A DNA stretch of 64,000 nt, from contig JAJDWR010000027.1 in assembly GCA_022825505.1 (NCBI GenBank), positions 1 to 64,000 on the forward strand. The letters are read 5' to 3'. Below are positions 34,138-43,900 of this stretch, in pieces (within the stretch, counting starts at the first letter, position 1; each line of letters starts with the position of its first letter). The notes under the pieces were generated by a model. The model saw only the letters and a list, made by a program, of their open reading frames with translations. It was not told where the DNA came from and did no database searches. Source of the stretch: Gammaproteobacteria bacterium. Its GTDB lineage: Bacteria; Pseudomonadota; Gammaproteobacteria; Steroidobacterales; Rariloculaceae. The position numbers and the translations under genes were made by a program.

Positions 34138-34914
34138 GTGGCAAGCCTGGCCGACAAGACGATATTGCTGACGGGATCGTCGCAAGGTATCGGCGCGGCG
34201 GCGGCAAGGGTGCTCTGCCGCGACGGCGCGCGGCTGATCGCGCATCATCAGGGCAGGGAAGGCGACAGGGAGAAGGCGCGCGAATTGCTGCGTGATGTCC
34301 CCCCGGATCGCAGGCATTTCGTGTCGGGCGACTTCGAAGACGATCGGGTTGTAGAGCAGGTCTGGAGGGATGCCGTGGCCTGGCGCGGCCACATTGATGT
34401 GGTCGTGCTGAACGCCGCGATGATGGAGCCGCGCGGCGGTTTCGATGACCCGGAAGAGGAATGGAACGCTGCCTGGCGCCGCCATTACCAGGTCAACGTG
34501 CAGGCGCCCGCTCGGCTGATGCGTGCAGCGGTGCGGCATTTTCGCAGCCGTGGCACGGGCGTGATCATCCTCATGTCCAGTTGGGTCGCGCAGCGCGGGG
34601 CAAGCAATCCGAAGATGCTGGCCTACGCTGCGTCCAAAGCCGCCATAAAGGCGGTGGCGCAGTCCGTGGCGCGAGCCCATGCGCAAGAAGGAATCTACAC
34701 TTACATCATCGCTCCCGGAATCGTCAGCACCCGGATGTCGGTGGATTTCGCGAAATTGCAGGGTGGCATACAGGGAGTGACCGATACGCTCGCCATGCGT
34801 GAATGGGTGCCGCCGGAGGAACTGGGCAAGCTGATCGCGTTTCTGGCTCAGGGGACCCATCGCCACCTGACGGGCGCAACCCTGGACGTCAACGGGGCAA
34901 CCTATATTCGGTGA
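34138..34914 (+). CDS. Short-chain dehydrogenase/reductase
   Basis: A 258-residue classical SDR starting with GTG at 34138 behind GGAGGA. The cofactor motif is LTGSSQGIGAAAARVL, the catalytic Ser lies in LMSSWVAQRG and the YxxxK pair in MLAYAASKAAIKAV. It ends HLTGATLDVNGATYIR, typical of FabG-like enzymes. It is followed 13 bp later by a SnoaL-like gene and probably shares its transcript. It converts a hydroxyl and ketone pair with NAD(P); the substrate is unknown. Confidence 0.9.
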   Translation: MASLADKTILLTGSSQGIGAAAARVLCRDGARLIAHHQGREGDREKARELLRDVPPDRRHFVSGDFEDDRVVEQVWRDAVAWRGHIDVVVLNAAMMEPRGGFDDPEEEWNAAWRRHYQVNVQAPARLMRAAVRHFRSRGTGVIILMSSWVAQRGASNPKMLAYAASKAAIKAVAQSVARAHAQEGIYTYIIAPGIVSTRMSVDFAKLQGGIQGVTDTLAMREWVPPEELGKLIAFLAQGTHRHLTGATLDVNGATYIR

Positions 34915-34927
34915 AGGAACCCCAGTC

Positions 34928-35419
34928 ATGAGCGAGCAACCGGATCGGAGACTGGCGGATCGCCAGGCAATCGCCGACGTGCTGGTGGAGTATTGCTGTG
35001 CACTTGACGTCATGGATCTGCCGGCGCTGGCGGCGCTGTTCACCGACGATTGCGTCGTGGAATACGGTCCGGGCGAATTCCTGCAATGCCGTGGTTCCGC
35101 GGCGCTCGCGAAATCCCTTGAGCGCATGTGGCGGTGGTCTCGGACGTCCCATCACCTGTCCAACGTGCTGATCCAATTTGACGGCAGCGACGCCGCCTTG
35201 TCCCGCAGCTACGTGCACGCCTGGCACGAACGCCCGGACGGGTCGACGGCGACGATTTTCGGCCAATACCGTGACCGCTTCGTTCGTCAGGAGCAGAGCT
35301 GGCGCATCGCCGAGCGGCGAATGCTCATGAACGGCTGCGACGCCGGCTTCACGGTCAACATCAATCGTCTGGAGCGCAGGCCGCCACCGCCGGGCTGGAA
35401 GGCGCCCGACATGGATTGA
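34928..35419 (+). CDS. SnoaL-like (NTF2 fold) protein
   Basis: A 163-residue protein with the SnoaL-like/limonene-epoxide-hydrolase fold pattern: RRLADRQAIADVLVEYC, DLPALAALFTDDCVVEYGPGE, an HHLSNVLIQFDG strand and YRDRFVRQEQSWRIAERRM. Members are small cyclases, dehydratases, isomerases or ring-hydroxylating dioxygenase beta-like proteins. The GAAGGAACC before the ATG is a fair ribosome site. The position after an SDR and opposite a NicC-like hydroxylase suggests a role in degrading a small cyclic compound. Confidence 0.85.
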   Translation: MSEQPDRRLADRQAIADVLVEYCCALDVMDLPALAALFTDDCVVEYGPGEFLQCRGSAALAKSLERMWRWSRTSHHLSNVLIQFDGSDAALSRSYVHAWHERPDGSTATIFGQYRDRFVRQEQSWRIAERRMLMNGCDAGFTVNINRLERRPPPPGWKAPDMD

Positions 35420-35431
35420 AAGCGGCGGATT

Positions 35432-36568
35432 TCAGCCCAACAACGGCGATCTCCACGCATCGTAGCCGTACAGCCAGGCGGTGTCCTGGTCGCCGCCCTG
35501 CATCCAGGTGTTGGCGCTTGAGATGGCCTGGATTTTCGAAGTACGCGGTTTTCGTGTGGCCTCATAACATCGGAACGCTCCCTCGAGATCGTCGCCCTCG
35601 AAGGCCTCGATGCTGCGCGCCAGCACTGCGGCATCCTCGATTGCGGTGGCGGCCCCCTGGGCCATGTAGGGGGTCATGGGGTGGCAGGCGTCGCCCAGCA
35701 GCACGACGCGGCCGTCGCTCCAGCTCGGCAGCGGTTCCCGCTCAAGGATCGCCCATTTGTGGCAGTCCGGGCAGGCCGCCAGCACGGCGCAAACATCCGG
35801 GTGGAAGCCCTCGTATGCCGCGCGCACTTCCTCCACGTCGCCCTTCGCGGACCAGGACTCGGGCGTCAGCCAGTCCGCCGGTTCCGGCACGCTGGTGACG
35901 AAATAGATCTCGCTCTTCGTCGCGGTGACGTAGTAGATGACGATGTGGCGGTCCACGCCCCACCACTTGGTACGGGACGGGCCGAGGTCCAGTCCGTTGA
36001 GCCGCCCGGAGGGGAAGACGGCCCGGTATGCGATGCGGCCCTTGTGGACCGGCTGGTCGGGCCCCAGGACCCGTTCGCGCACCAGCGAATGCACGCCGTC
36101 TGCGCCCACAACCGCGTCGGCGTCCGCGTGGCTGCCGTCGGCGAACGCCAGCCGAACGCCCCCGGCATGCTGATCGAGACCCACCAGCTTGCGGTTGAAA
36201 TGAATGATCTCCGCCGGAACCGCACTCGCCAGCGCATTGGTGAGATCGGCGCGGTGCATGCACAGGTACGGGGCGCCGAACAGATCCTCCGGCATCGGCA
36301 GTTCCCTCAGAACCCGGCCCGTATCCCATTTCCGGTTCAGGTGGGAAAAGGGCTTGAACGAGGTCCGGCGCAGCGAGTCCTCGACGCCGATCCCGCGCAG
36401 CACCTTCATGGAGTTGGGCATCATCTGGATGCCGGCACCCACCCGGGCGAACCGCGCCGCCTGCTCGTAGACATCGACCTTCATGCCGATGCGCAGCAGG
36501 GTCGCTGCCGCGGCCAGACCGCCCATGCCGGCGCCGACGATGGCGATCGAGCGTTGACGGATGGGCAT
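35432..36568 (-). CDS. FAD monooxygenase, 6-hydroxynicotinate 3-monooxygenase (NicC)-like
   Basis: A 378-residue class A flavin monooxygenase. It has IAIVGAGMGGLAAAATLL (FAD), VVGADGVHSLVRE (DG motif) and GRVVLLGDACHPMTPYMAQG (GD motif). WWGVDRHIVIYYVT, YEGFHPDVCAVLAAC, ISSANTWMQGG and AWLYGYDAW resemble NicC from memory, beyond general salicylate-hydroxylase similarity. It likely hydroxylates a phenolic or hydroxypyridine acid, with NADH and oxygen, possibly with decarboxylation. It is divergent from the exported amidohydrolase at 36667 and convergent with the SnoaL-like gene. Confidence 0.88.
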   Translation of the reverse strand: MPIRQRSIAIVGAGMGGLAAAATLLRIGMKVDVYEQAARFARVGAGIQMMPNSMKVLRGIGVEDSLRRTSFKPFSHLNRKWDTGRVLRELPMPEDLFGAPYLCMHRADLTNALASAVPAEIIHFNRKLVGLDQHAGGVRLAFADGSHADADAVVGADGVHSLVRERVLGPDQPVHKGRIAYRAVFPSGRLNGLDLGPSRTKWWGVDRHIVIYYVTATKSEIYFVTSVPEPADWLTPESWSAKGDVEEVRAAYEGFHPDVCAVLAACPDCHKWAILEREPLPSWSDGRVVLLGDACHPMTPYMAQGAATAIEDAAVLARSIEAFEGDDLEGAFRCYEATRKPRTSKIQAISSANTWMQGGDQDTAWLYGYDAWRSPLLG

Positions 36569-36666
36569 ACGTGTTGAATCCTGCCGGCGGACTCACGATT
36601 ATACGGTTGCCGTTGCGGTCCTCTCAGGCCGTACCGGATTCGAAGACGACCGACGGGAGGAGAACA

Positions 36667-38361
36667 ATGAGCACGATCCGCGGATTGATTGCAGTGCCGG
36701 TGTTGCTGGCCCTGGGCCACGGCTTGTCGAGCGCACAGGAAGCGCCCGACCGGATCTTCATCAACGGCAAGATCGTCACCGTGGACGACTATTTCTCCAT
36801 TCAGGAGGCCGTCGCCGTGCGCGGGGAGCGATTCCTGGCCACCGGCAGCAGCGAGGAGATGCGGGCGTTGGCGGACGCCGGCACCACCGTAACGGACCTC
36901 GGCGGGCGCACGGTGATTCCGGGGCTCATCGACAACCACAACCACGTCATCCGCGCCACGGAGTACTGGCCCAACGAGGCCCGCCTGGACGGCGTCACCA
37001 GCCGAGCCGAGGCGCTGGAGATCCTGAAGGCCAAGGGCGACGCGCTGCCCGATGGCGTGTGGCTGATGTCGCTGGGCGGCTGGAGCGAGGCGCAGTTCCT
37101 CGACAGTCAGGAGAATTTCACGCTCGCGGAACTGGATGCGCTGGCGGCGGATCGGCCCGTCTTCATCCAGGCGCTCTACAGCCACGCCTACGCGAATACA
37201 GCCTGGTTCGAGGCCATGGGCATTCCGCTCAGCGCAAACGCGGATGAGCAGGCCGCGGCGGAGGGCCTGGCGGCGCGGGTCGTGCGCGACGGAAGCGGGC
37301 GGGCGACGGGGCGGCTCAACGGGGGGTTCCCCATGGTCGAAGAGGCCCTGCTGGGCTTCCCGCCGGTTTCTCCGGAGGCGCAGGTCGAGGCGGTCAAGAC
37401 GGCCTTCCTGCACCTCAACAGCATCGGGCTCACGGCGGTCTACGATCCGGCCGGCGTCGGCATTCGTCGCGAGGGCTACGCCAGGATTCGGGAGATCGCG
37501 GCGGAGGGGGAGTTGACGCTGCGCGTCTACCACACGCTCGGCGGCAGCATGCCCAGGACGCCGCAGGACGCGCAGGATCTCATCGCCGAGATCGAGGCGT
37601 CGAAGCCCTTTCAGGGAGACGACTTCGTCGACCTGATCGCGGTCGGGGAGATCTACTACGCACCGTTCCACTGGGACGGGACCACCGAAGCCATGGAGCC
37701 CGGCGAAGAGGACATCCACTGGGCGAGAGAAATCCTGCTGGCCAGCGCCCGGGGAGGCTGGTCGGTACAGACCCACGCCGTCCAGCCGGCGACGATCGAC
37801 CATCTGCTCGACCTGACGGAGGAGCTGAACGCCGTCCACCCCGTGCGCCCGCTGCGCTGGACCATCACCCATGCGGACAACATCACCGCGGAGCAACTTG
37901 AGCGCGTCCGGCGCCTGGGCATGAACGTCCAACTGCGCAGCAACCCGGTCATGGGCGGCCGCGAACCGGTTTTCGAGCACTTCGGCGACGCGGCCTACCA
38001 CATGCCTCCGCTGCGCACCGCCCAGGAGAGCGGAGTCTCCTACGGACTGGGAACCGACGGCACCAAAGCTGCGCAGATCAATCCCTTCGTCACCCTGTGG
38101 TGGGCAATCACCGGCAAGGCGCTCAACGGCGAGGTCATCCAGCACCAGACCCTGACGCGCGAGGAGGCGTTGATCGCCACCACGCGTGCCAACGCGCACC
38201 TGATGTTCATGGAGCACGACATCGGCGCGATCAAGCCGGGGTTGCTGGCCGACATGGTGGTATTGGACCGGGATTACATGGCGGTTCCGGAAGACGAGAT
38301 CAAGGAGATTCGTCCGGTGGCCACCATGGTGGGCGGGAGAATTGTTTACGGGGAACTGTAG
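36667..38361 (+). CDS. Exported amidohydrolase, YtcJ-like (Amidohydro_3)
   Basis: A 564-residue amidohydrolase from the ATG at 36667, 6 bp after GGAGG. The signal peptide is IRGLIAVPVLLALGHGLSSAQ. Metal residues are HxH in IDNHNHVIR, later His in VQTHAVQPA and TITHADNIT, and Asp in YGLGTDGTKAAQ. The C-terminal EALIATTRANAHLMF and GLLADMVVLDRDY are standard for Amidohydro_3. It hydrolyses an amide or related bond outside the cytoplasm; the natural substrate of this subfamily is largely unknown. No partner gene is transcribed with it. Confidence 0.88.
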   Translation: MSTIRGLIAVPVLLALGHGLSSAQEAPDRIFINGKIVTVDDYFSIQEAVAVRGERFLATGSSEEMRALADAGTTVTDLGGRTVIPGLIDNHNHVIRATEYWPNEARLDGVTSRAEALEILKAKGDALPDGVWLMSLGGWSEAQFLDSQENFTLAELDALAADRPVFIQALYSHAYANTAWFEAMGIPLSANADEQAAAEGLAARVVRDGSGRATGRLNGGFPMVEEALLGFPPVSPEAQVEAVKTAFLHLNSIGLTAVYDPAGVGIRREGYARIREIAAEGELTLRVYHTLGGSMPRTPQDAQDLIAEIEASKPFQGDDFVDLIAVGEIYYAPFHWDGTTEAMEPGEEDIHWAREILLASARGGWSVQTHAVQPATIDHLLDLTEELNAVHPVRPLRWTITHADNITAEQLERVRRLGMNVQLRSNPVMGGREPVFEHFGDAAYHMPPLRTAQESGVSYGLGTDGTKAAQINPFVTLWWAITGKALNGEVIQHQTLTREEALIATTRANAHLMFMEHDIGAIKPGLLADMVVLDRDYMAVPEDEIKEIRPVATMVGGRIVYGEL

Positions 38362-38466
38362 GCCCGGCTCCGCGCCATCCACCGGTCACGAGCGTCGGCC
38401 GCGAAGAAACTTCCCGGTTGCCGATGGGACCGGTTGCGGGGAAATGAGGAGTAGCCGATACGCGCG

Positions 38467-38490
38467 GGCTGTTGCCACAATGCGGGCAAC
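38467..38490. terminator. Bidirectional terminator candidate
   Basis: CTGTTGCC-8 nt-GGCAACAG forms a perfect 8-bp stem between the convergent amidohydrolase (ends 38361) and TauD-family (ends 38514) genes. No T-tract follows on the + strand. Confidence 0.45.
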
Positions 38491-38513
38491 AGTGATCTGG
38501 TCCTGGTTGACGG

Positions 38514-39590
38514 CTACCACTTGCCCGGCAGGTCCCCGACGCGCTCGTAGGCCTCGCCGATCAGCACCCCGAGTTCCCGCGCCTCGCCCTCGCCCAGGTG
38601 GATGCCCGGGCGCCCGTGGGCAAAGCGGTAGTTGCAGACGATGGCGATGTCGCCGACGTTCCATTCGATTGGGATTCCGAAGTCGTCGTAGACGTCGACG
38701 AACGCCTGTTTCTCCTCCCGGGACATCTCGCTGCCGTCGCCGAACGTCAACTTCAGGGGCCTCTGCTCATAGGGCAGGTGCATGACATTCGGCCAGGCGT
38801 CGAACCACATGCCGTCGTCGGCGATGCTGCTGTAGAGCACGTTCCGGTCCAGTTGCGGGAAGTACTCGAAGGCTGAAATATAGTATCGCGTCTTCAGGAG
38901 GCGGTTGGGGCCCCATTCCACCTCCAGTCCCTTGGCACGGGCCTGCTCCTCTGCTTCATCCGGATCGTCGGTCATCATGGACTTCTGCCAGTGGTTGTAG
39001 ACGCCGATCTGGGGCGTTCCGGCGAAGGCTTCGCGATCCGTGAGATTGCGGTGATAGCAGAGCCCGTGCTCCCTGAGCTTGCGCCCGAGGCCGGTTGTCA
39101 GGATGGCGTCGGTCGCCTGGAGGTTATCGGAAACGAAGGTGTATCCGCGCCCGGGGACCGCCCGGTGGCAAAGGAATCCCAGCATCCGCGTGCTGTGCCC
39201 GACATAGGCCATCTCGTGGTGGTAGTGCAGCCAGGCCTGAAGCGGCGCGCCCACCTCGTACACGTTGGGCTCCAGCCGGTCGCGCGGATTGGCGCCGCCC
39301 TCGTAGAGCATCTCCCGGTCGATGACGAGCTTGGCGAACCGCCGCATGGCCTGCAGGTCGGCCAGCCCCGTGTTGACCAGGGAAACCAGTCCGACTTCAT
39401 CGAACGTCCTGTTCATGCGCCGGGCCAGTTTGCTGTCCGGCTCAAGGTCCGCCTCGCCCATGGCGAATTCGCCGCAGTCGATGGTGAATGACGCCGGTGG
39501 CAACGCCGGCGCGCCCGTCCACCAGCGCGGCTCGATCACGCCCGGCAGCGGTCGGGCCAAATCAGCGACGATATCGGATGCGGTACTCAT
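38514..39590 (-). CDS. TauD/TfdA-family Fe(II)/2-oxoglutarate dioxygenase
   Basis: About 358 residues from the ATG at 39590 (an in-frame ATG at 39602 is also possible). The iron-binding facial triad reads HHE in WLHYHHEMAYVGHS and the distal His in NYRFAHGRPGI; the acidic ligand is Glu, as in the SyrP/AsnO-type branch, rather than the Asp of TauD. GRGYTFVSDNLQATD is the expected 2-oxoglutarate-side segment. It hydroxylates an unactivated carbon, coupled to 2-oxoglutarate decarboxylation. The substrate is unknown. The adjacent locus metabolises methylated glycine, and TauD-like enzymes hydroxylate quaternary ammonium phosphonates or carnitine precursors, so an amine substrate is a reasonable guess. 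Confidence 0.85.
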   Translation of the reverse strand: MSTASDIVADLARPLPGVIEPRWWTGAPALPPASFTIDCGEFAMGEADLEPDSKLARRMNRTFDEVGLVSLVNTGLADLQAMRRFAKLVIDREMLYEGGANPRDRLEPNVYEVGAPLQAWLHYHHEMAYVGHSTRMLGFLCHRAVPGRGYTFVSDNLQATDAILTTGLGRKLREHGLCYHRNLTDREAFAGTPQIGVYNHWQKSMMTDDPDEAEEQARAKGLEVEWGPNRLLKTRYYISAFEYFPQLDRNVLYSSIADDGMWFDAWPNVMHLPYEQRPLKLTFGDGSEMSREEKQAFVDVYDDFGIPIEWNVGDIAIVCNYRFAHGRPGIHLGEGEARELGVLIGEAYERVGDLPGKW

Positions 39591-39671
39591 TTCAATTTCC
39601 ATATTGCCTACGGCGACGGCGCCGCTCAAGGTTGCGCTCGCCGTTGGCGAAACAAAATACTCCGAATTTCG

Positions 39672-39968
39672 TCAAAACTTCCTGTCCATGCTGCCATGTC
39701 GCACATGCAGCACTTCGACCGTATCGCCGCGAAGCAGATAAAGCGCGCGATAATCGCCGACAATCAAGTGGCGTATCCCCATTCGTATGTCAGCGTCTTC
39801 CGGGGCCAGAGGGCATCGCTCGGCCAGCACATCAAGCTTCTCAATTGCCTCGATAGTTCTCAGGTACCAGCTCACTGCGTTCTGCGGCGACTCCTCGGCG
39901 ATTTGCCGAAACCTGCGCGTGAGGTCGTTTTCCGCGGTTGGCTTGAGTTCGATGCGGCATCGCTTCAA
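39672..39968 (-). CDS. ParE-family toxin
   Basis: A 98-residue RelE/ParE-superfamily protein: KPTAENDLTRRFRQIAEESP, YLRTIEAIEKLDVLAERCP, MGIRHLIVGDYRALYLLRGDTVEVLHVRHG. The basic, compact fold ending in a HVRHG strand is usual for ParE. It starts with TTG at 39968 overlapping the antitoxin stop (TTGA), so translation is coupled. ParE-type toxins act on DNA gyrase; RelE members cut mRNA, and sequence alone does not settle which. Confidence 0.85.
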   Translation of the reverse strand: MKRCRIELKPTAENDLTRRFRQIAEESPQNAVSWYLRTIEAIEKLDVLAERCPLAPEDADIRMGIRHLIVGDYRALYLLRGDTVEVLHVRHGSMDRKF

Positions 39969-40240
39969 CGGTGAATGCCGTGTTCAGCCTCGAATTCGGC
40001 GGTGAATTCATCCAGCGCCCGCCCCTCTTCGGAGAGTGCTTGCCTGATGCTGCGGAGACTCTGAGCGTATTGCGCCAGTTCCGCCATGTCTTCGTAGATT
40101 TCGGCGTCCTGGACGACCACGGCGGCCTTGCCGTTGACCGTAAGGAGCTCTGGACGCTTGTGCTCCCTAAGCCGCCTGATGTGCTCCGCTGGCTTGCGGC
40201 AAAATTCGGTTACCGTATGGATCGATGAACTGCGAAACAT
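39965..40240 (-). CDS. Phd/YefM-family antitoxin
   Basis: A 91-residue antitoxin. The ATG at 40240, 9 bp after GAGG, gives MFRSSSIHTVTEFCRKPAEH, an N-terminal DNA-binding segment of the Phd/YefM type, followed by LLTVNGKAAVVVQDAEIYEDM. The acidic C-terminus (ALDEFTAEFEAEHG) would cap the toxin. It is the first gene of a two-gene module and probably autoregulates through the AT-rich palindrome just upstream. Confidence 0.85.
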   Translation of the reverse strand: MFRSSSIHTVTEFCRKPAEHIRRLREHKRPELLTVNGKAAVVVQDAEIYEDMAELAQYAQSLRSIRQALSEEGRALDEFTAEFEAEHGIHR

Positions 40241-40263
40241 CTTCGCATCCCTCTTGGTCACAG

Positions 40264-40278
40264 AATAATACGATTATT
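40264..40278. promoter_or_regulatory. AT-rich palindrome upstream of toxin-antitoxin pair
   Basis: AATAAT-ACG-ATTATT is a perfect inverted repeat 24 bp before the antitoxin ATG, in an unusually AT-rich patch of a high-G+C region. Position and symmetry fit the autoregulatory operator of Phd/YefM antitoxins. Confidence 0.45.
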
Positions 40279-40335
40279 ATCTGTTTTATCTTCCGGCAAA
40301 ATCAATACGCGAGCGCCTGGCACATACGCCTCGGG

Positions 40336-40944
40336 TCATGTTTCCCGCACCATCGAGAAGTGCACGCCGTGGGGCCGCGCGGCGTGCGCGAGCCAGCGGC
40401 ACAGGTAGTCGGAGAAGCTTCTGCCGACGATGACGGTGCAGGTTGGTGCGTCGTCGATAGCGGCCAGCACAACCACGGCCTTGGCCAGGCCTGTGCGCGC
40501 GCATTGTCCGGGGCCGAATTCCCTCGGATGCAGGTCCAGGGTGCAACCCTTGGCCAGCACCGTGCGCGCGTCGATGCCGCTGACGCACAGCGCCACGTGC
40601 CCACCGCTGACGTCGTTGAGCGCGGCGTGGTACCTGGCGAGGGCTTCGGAGAGTTCGCTGACGAGACGTGCGGCACGGTCGGCGCCAGTCTCGATTAGCC
40701 ACTCGTCCGGGCCGAGCCAGTAGACGCGGTGGTCTCCGGCGGTGCATGTATTGGAAGCCAGAGGCAGGGGTTGTCCCAGGACTTGCGTGGTGTCCTTGAC
40801 GGCCGCGCCGTCGCCTTGGTCGAGCCTCAGGTTGAGAAACCCGCGGTTGGACACCACGCGGATTTCTACGCGCGCTTGGGCTGCGGATTCCGCCGAGGCG
40901 AGAAAGGGCTCCAGGCCGTGGCGGCGTGCGGTCGACTCAGACAT
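40336..40944 (-). CDS. soxG: Sarcosine oxidase gamma subunit
   Basis: A 202-residue gamma subunit of heterotetrameric sarcosine oxidase. RVYWLGPDEWLIET, GGHVALCVSGIDARTVLAKGCTLDLHP and SDYLCRWLAHAARPHG are SoxG blocks. It starts at the ATG at 40944 behind GGAAGG, 29 bp after soxA. SoxG makes the small structural subunit of the cytoplasmic alpha-beta-gamma-delta enzyme. It is the last gene of the long methylated-amine operon, and only 95 bp separate it from the toxin-antitoxin module. Confidence 0.92.
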   Translation of the reverse strand: MSESTARRHGLEPFLASAESAAQARVEIRVVSNRGFLNLRLDQGDGAAVKDTTQVLGQPLPLASNTCTAGDHRVYWLGPDEWLIETGADRAARLVSELSEALARYHAALNDVSGGHVALCVSGIDARTVLAKGCTLDLHPREFGPGQCARTGLAKAVVVLAAIDDAPTCTVIVGRSFSDYLCRWLAHAARPHGVHFSMVRET

Positions 40945-40973
40945 TGTTGTGCCGCCTTCCACGGTCGTTCGTA

Positions 40974-43900
40974 TCAGACATGTTGGCGCCGCCCCTTGGG
41001 ATCGTAGAAGGTCGGTGCAACGATCTGCACCGGCAGCGGTTCACGCCCCGGCAGCGCCGCGTAGACGGTTTCGCCCTTGCGCTTCCGGCCGCCTGCGACC
41101 AGGGCCAGCGCGATCGGGTGGCCGAGGCACGGGCTGCGGTAGCTGGAGGTGACGTGACCGCACATAGGTACAGGTGTCGGTTGGCCCGTTTCCTCGATGA
41201 GCTGGGTTCCCTCGGGGAGTACCGTTTGTTCGTCGGAAGACAGGAGGCCGACCAACTGCTTGCGATCCTCCCGCAGGCAATCCGGGCGCCGCAGGGAACG
41301 CTTGCCGAGAAAGTCCTTCTCCTTCGACAGCAGCCAGTTCATGCCCAGGTCCACGGGCGTGACGGATCCGTCGGTGTCCTGGCCCACGATGATGAAGCCC
41401 TTTTCGGCGCGCAGCACGTGCATCGTTTCGGTTCCGTAGGGCGCGATATCGAAAGCCTGGCCGGCCTCCATGACCCGCTGCCACATGGCCAGTGCGCGGT
41501 TGCTGTCGATGTTGATCTCGAATGCCAGTTCGCCGGAGAAGCTCACTCGGAACAGGGTGACGTGCATGCCCGCCAGGACGGCCGGTCGGACGGTCATGAA
41601 GGGAAAGCTCTCCTTGTCGAGCGGGATGCCGCAGCCGAGCGATTCCAATAATCTGCGGCTGTTGGGCCCGGCCACCGCGATGGTCGAGTAATGCTCGGTC
41701 AGCGATGTCAGGTAGACGTCCAGTTCCGGCCACTCGGTCTGCAGCCACCTCTCCAGCCAGTTCAGCACGTTCGCCGCACCGCCGGTGGTGGTGGTCAGGT
41801 AGAAGTGCTGTTCGCCCACGCGCGCCATCACGCCATCGTCCATCAGCATGCCGTCCTCGCCCAGCATGATGCCGTAGGCGCAGCGCCCGGCCTTCATCCG
41901 GCCGACGTTGTGGGTGTAGATGCGCTCCAGGAATTCGACGACATCGGGTCCGCGGGCGTCGATCTTGCCCAAGGTCGAGGCATCCATCGCGCCGACGGAG
42001 TTGCGCACCGCCAGGCATTCCCGCGCCACCGCTGCATGCAGGTCCTCGCCGTCCCGCGGGAAGTACCACGGCCGGTGCCACTGGCCCACAACTTCCATGG
42101 GCGCGCCGGCGGCCTCGTGCCATTCGTGGAGCGCAGTCTTGCGTACCGGATCGTAGAGCGGGCCGACGCTTTCGCCGGCGCCGACGCCGAAACTCACGGG
42201 CGTATAGGCCGGGCGGAATGTGGTCGTCCCGACCTCGGGAATCGACTTTCCAAGTATGTCGGCCAGCACGGCCATGCCGTTGATATTGGCGAGTTTGCCC
42301 TGGTCGGTGCCGAACCCCAGGGCCGTGTATCGCTTGACGTGCTCGACGTTGCGATAGCCTTCGCGCACCGCAAGGCGAATGTCGGCCACACTGGTGTCGT
42401 TCTGGAAGTCGATGAACTGCTTCGGGCAGCGATCCGCGTCCTTCGCCGCCGGTACGCGCCACAGGGCCTCGATCGGGTTTTCCCCGACAAGGGCCACGAC
42501 CGGCGGTTCGACGGCGGCGGGCTTCAGCCCGAGTTTCGACACCGCTTCCGTGCCGGCCCGCACTCCGTCGGCCAAACACTCGACGAGGGACCGCCTGCCG
42601 TTGCCTGCGCCGGCGGAATCGTGGGCCTGGCGGGCCTGTGCGGGGACGAAGCCGAGCTGCGAATCGTCCCAGGCCAACCGCCCGCCCGCCTGGGAGTGCA
42701 GGTGGACGGCCGGGCTCCAGCCCCCGGACACGGCCACGAGATCGCAGTCGATGCGGATCGAAGGGGTGATGCTTGCCCAACTGTCGCCGCTCCACCTGGC
42801 GATGCTGGCGCCTCTGACCCGATGCCGGCCGGCCACATCGGTCATCACGTGTCCTTCCAGTACCGGAATTCCCAGGTCTCGCGCTTGGCCGGCGAGTTCC
42901 CCGCCGCCGCCGGGGCGGCTGTCGACGATGGCGGCCACCTCGGCGCCGGCGGTGGCCAGGTCGATCGCTGTTCGGTAGGCGGAGTCGTTGTTCGTGAAGA
43001 CCACCGCACGGCGGCCCGGCAACACGGCATACCGTTTGATGTAGGTCGAAACGGCCGACGCCTGCATCACGCCCGGACGGTCGTTGTTGCAGAACACCAG
43101 CGGCCGCTCGAAGCTGCCCTGGGCCAGCACCACCTGCCTGGCCCGCACGCGCCAGAGCCGCTCGGCCACGGCTTCGCCGCTCCCGCGGCCTGCCGCGGCG
43201 CCGCCGTCACCGTGACCCTGGGGCGCATCCTCGGCGTCGGCGTGCGCAATTCCCGCGTGGCTGGAACAACGCTCCGCAATCGTCAGGAAGTTGTAGTCGT
43301 GGTAGCCGAATACGGTGCTGCGGGGCAGCAGCGTGCAGTCCGTGTGGTTGCGCAGTTCAGCCACGACGCCGGTCGCCCACTCCGCGCCCGGCTTGCCGTC
43401 AATGCTGTCGGTGCAATCCAGCAGGCTGCCGCCGAACTCGTGCTGTTCGTCGGCGAGAATCACGCGTGCGCCGGACCTCGCCGCCGCCAGCGCCGCCATC
43501 AGGCCAGCCGGTCCGCCGCCGGCCACCAGCACATCGCAATGCGCGTTCATATGTTCGTAGGTGTCCGGATCGGGCTCCCCCGGCGCCCGGCCGAAGCCGG
43601 CCGACGCGCGGATCAGGCGCTCGTATAGCTTCCACCAGGAGCGCGGGTACATGAACGTCTTGTAGTAGAAGCCCGCGCCCAGCATTCGTCCGAAGACGTC
43701 ATTGATCGCGCCGATATCGAAGCGCACCGTGGGCCAGCCCTTGGTCGAGTGCGCCACCAGCCCGTCGTGTAGTTCGACCTGCGTGGCGAGGAGGTTCGGC
43801 TGCGCGGCAGCGCCTTCGCCCACCTGCATGATCGCGTTGGGTTCCTCCGCGCCGCTGCCGACGATCCCGCGCGGGCGGCGCAACTTGAAGCTGCGTCCCA

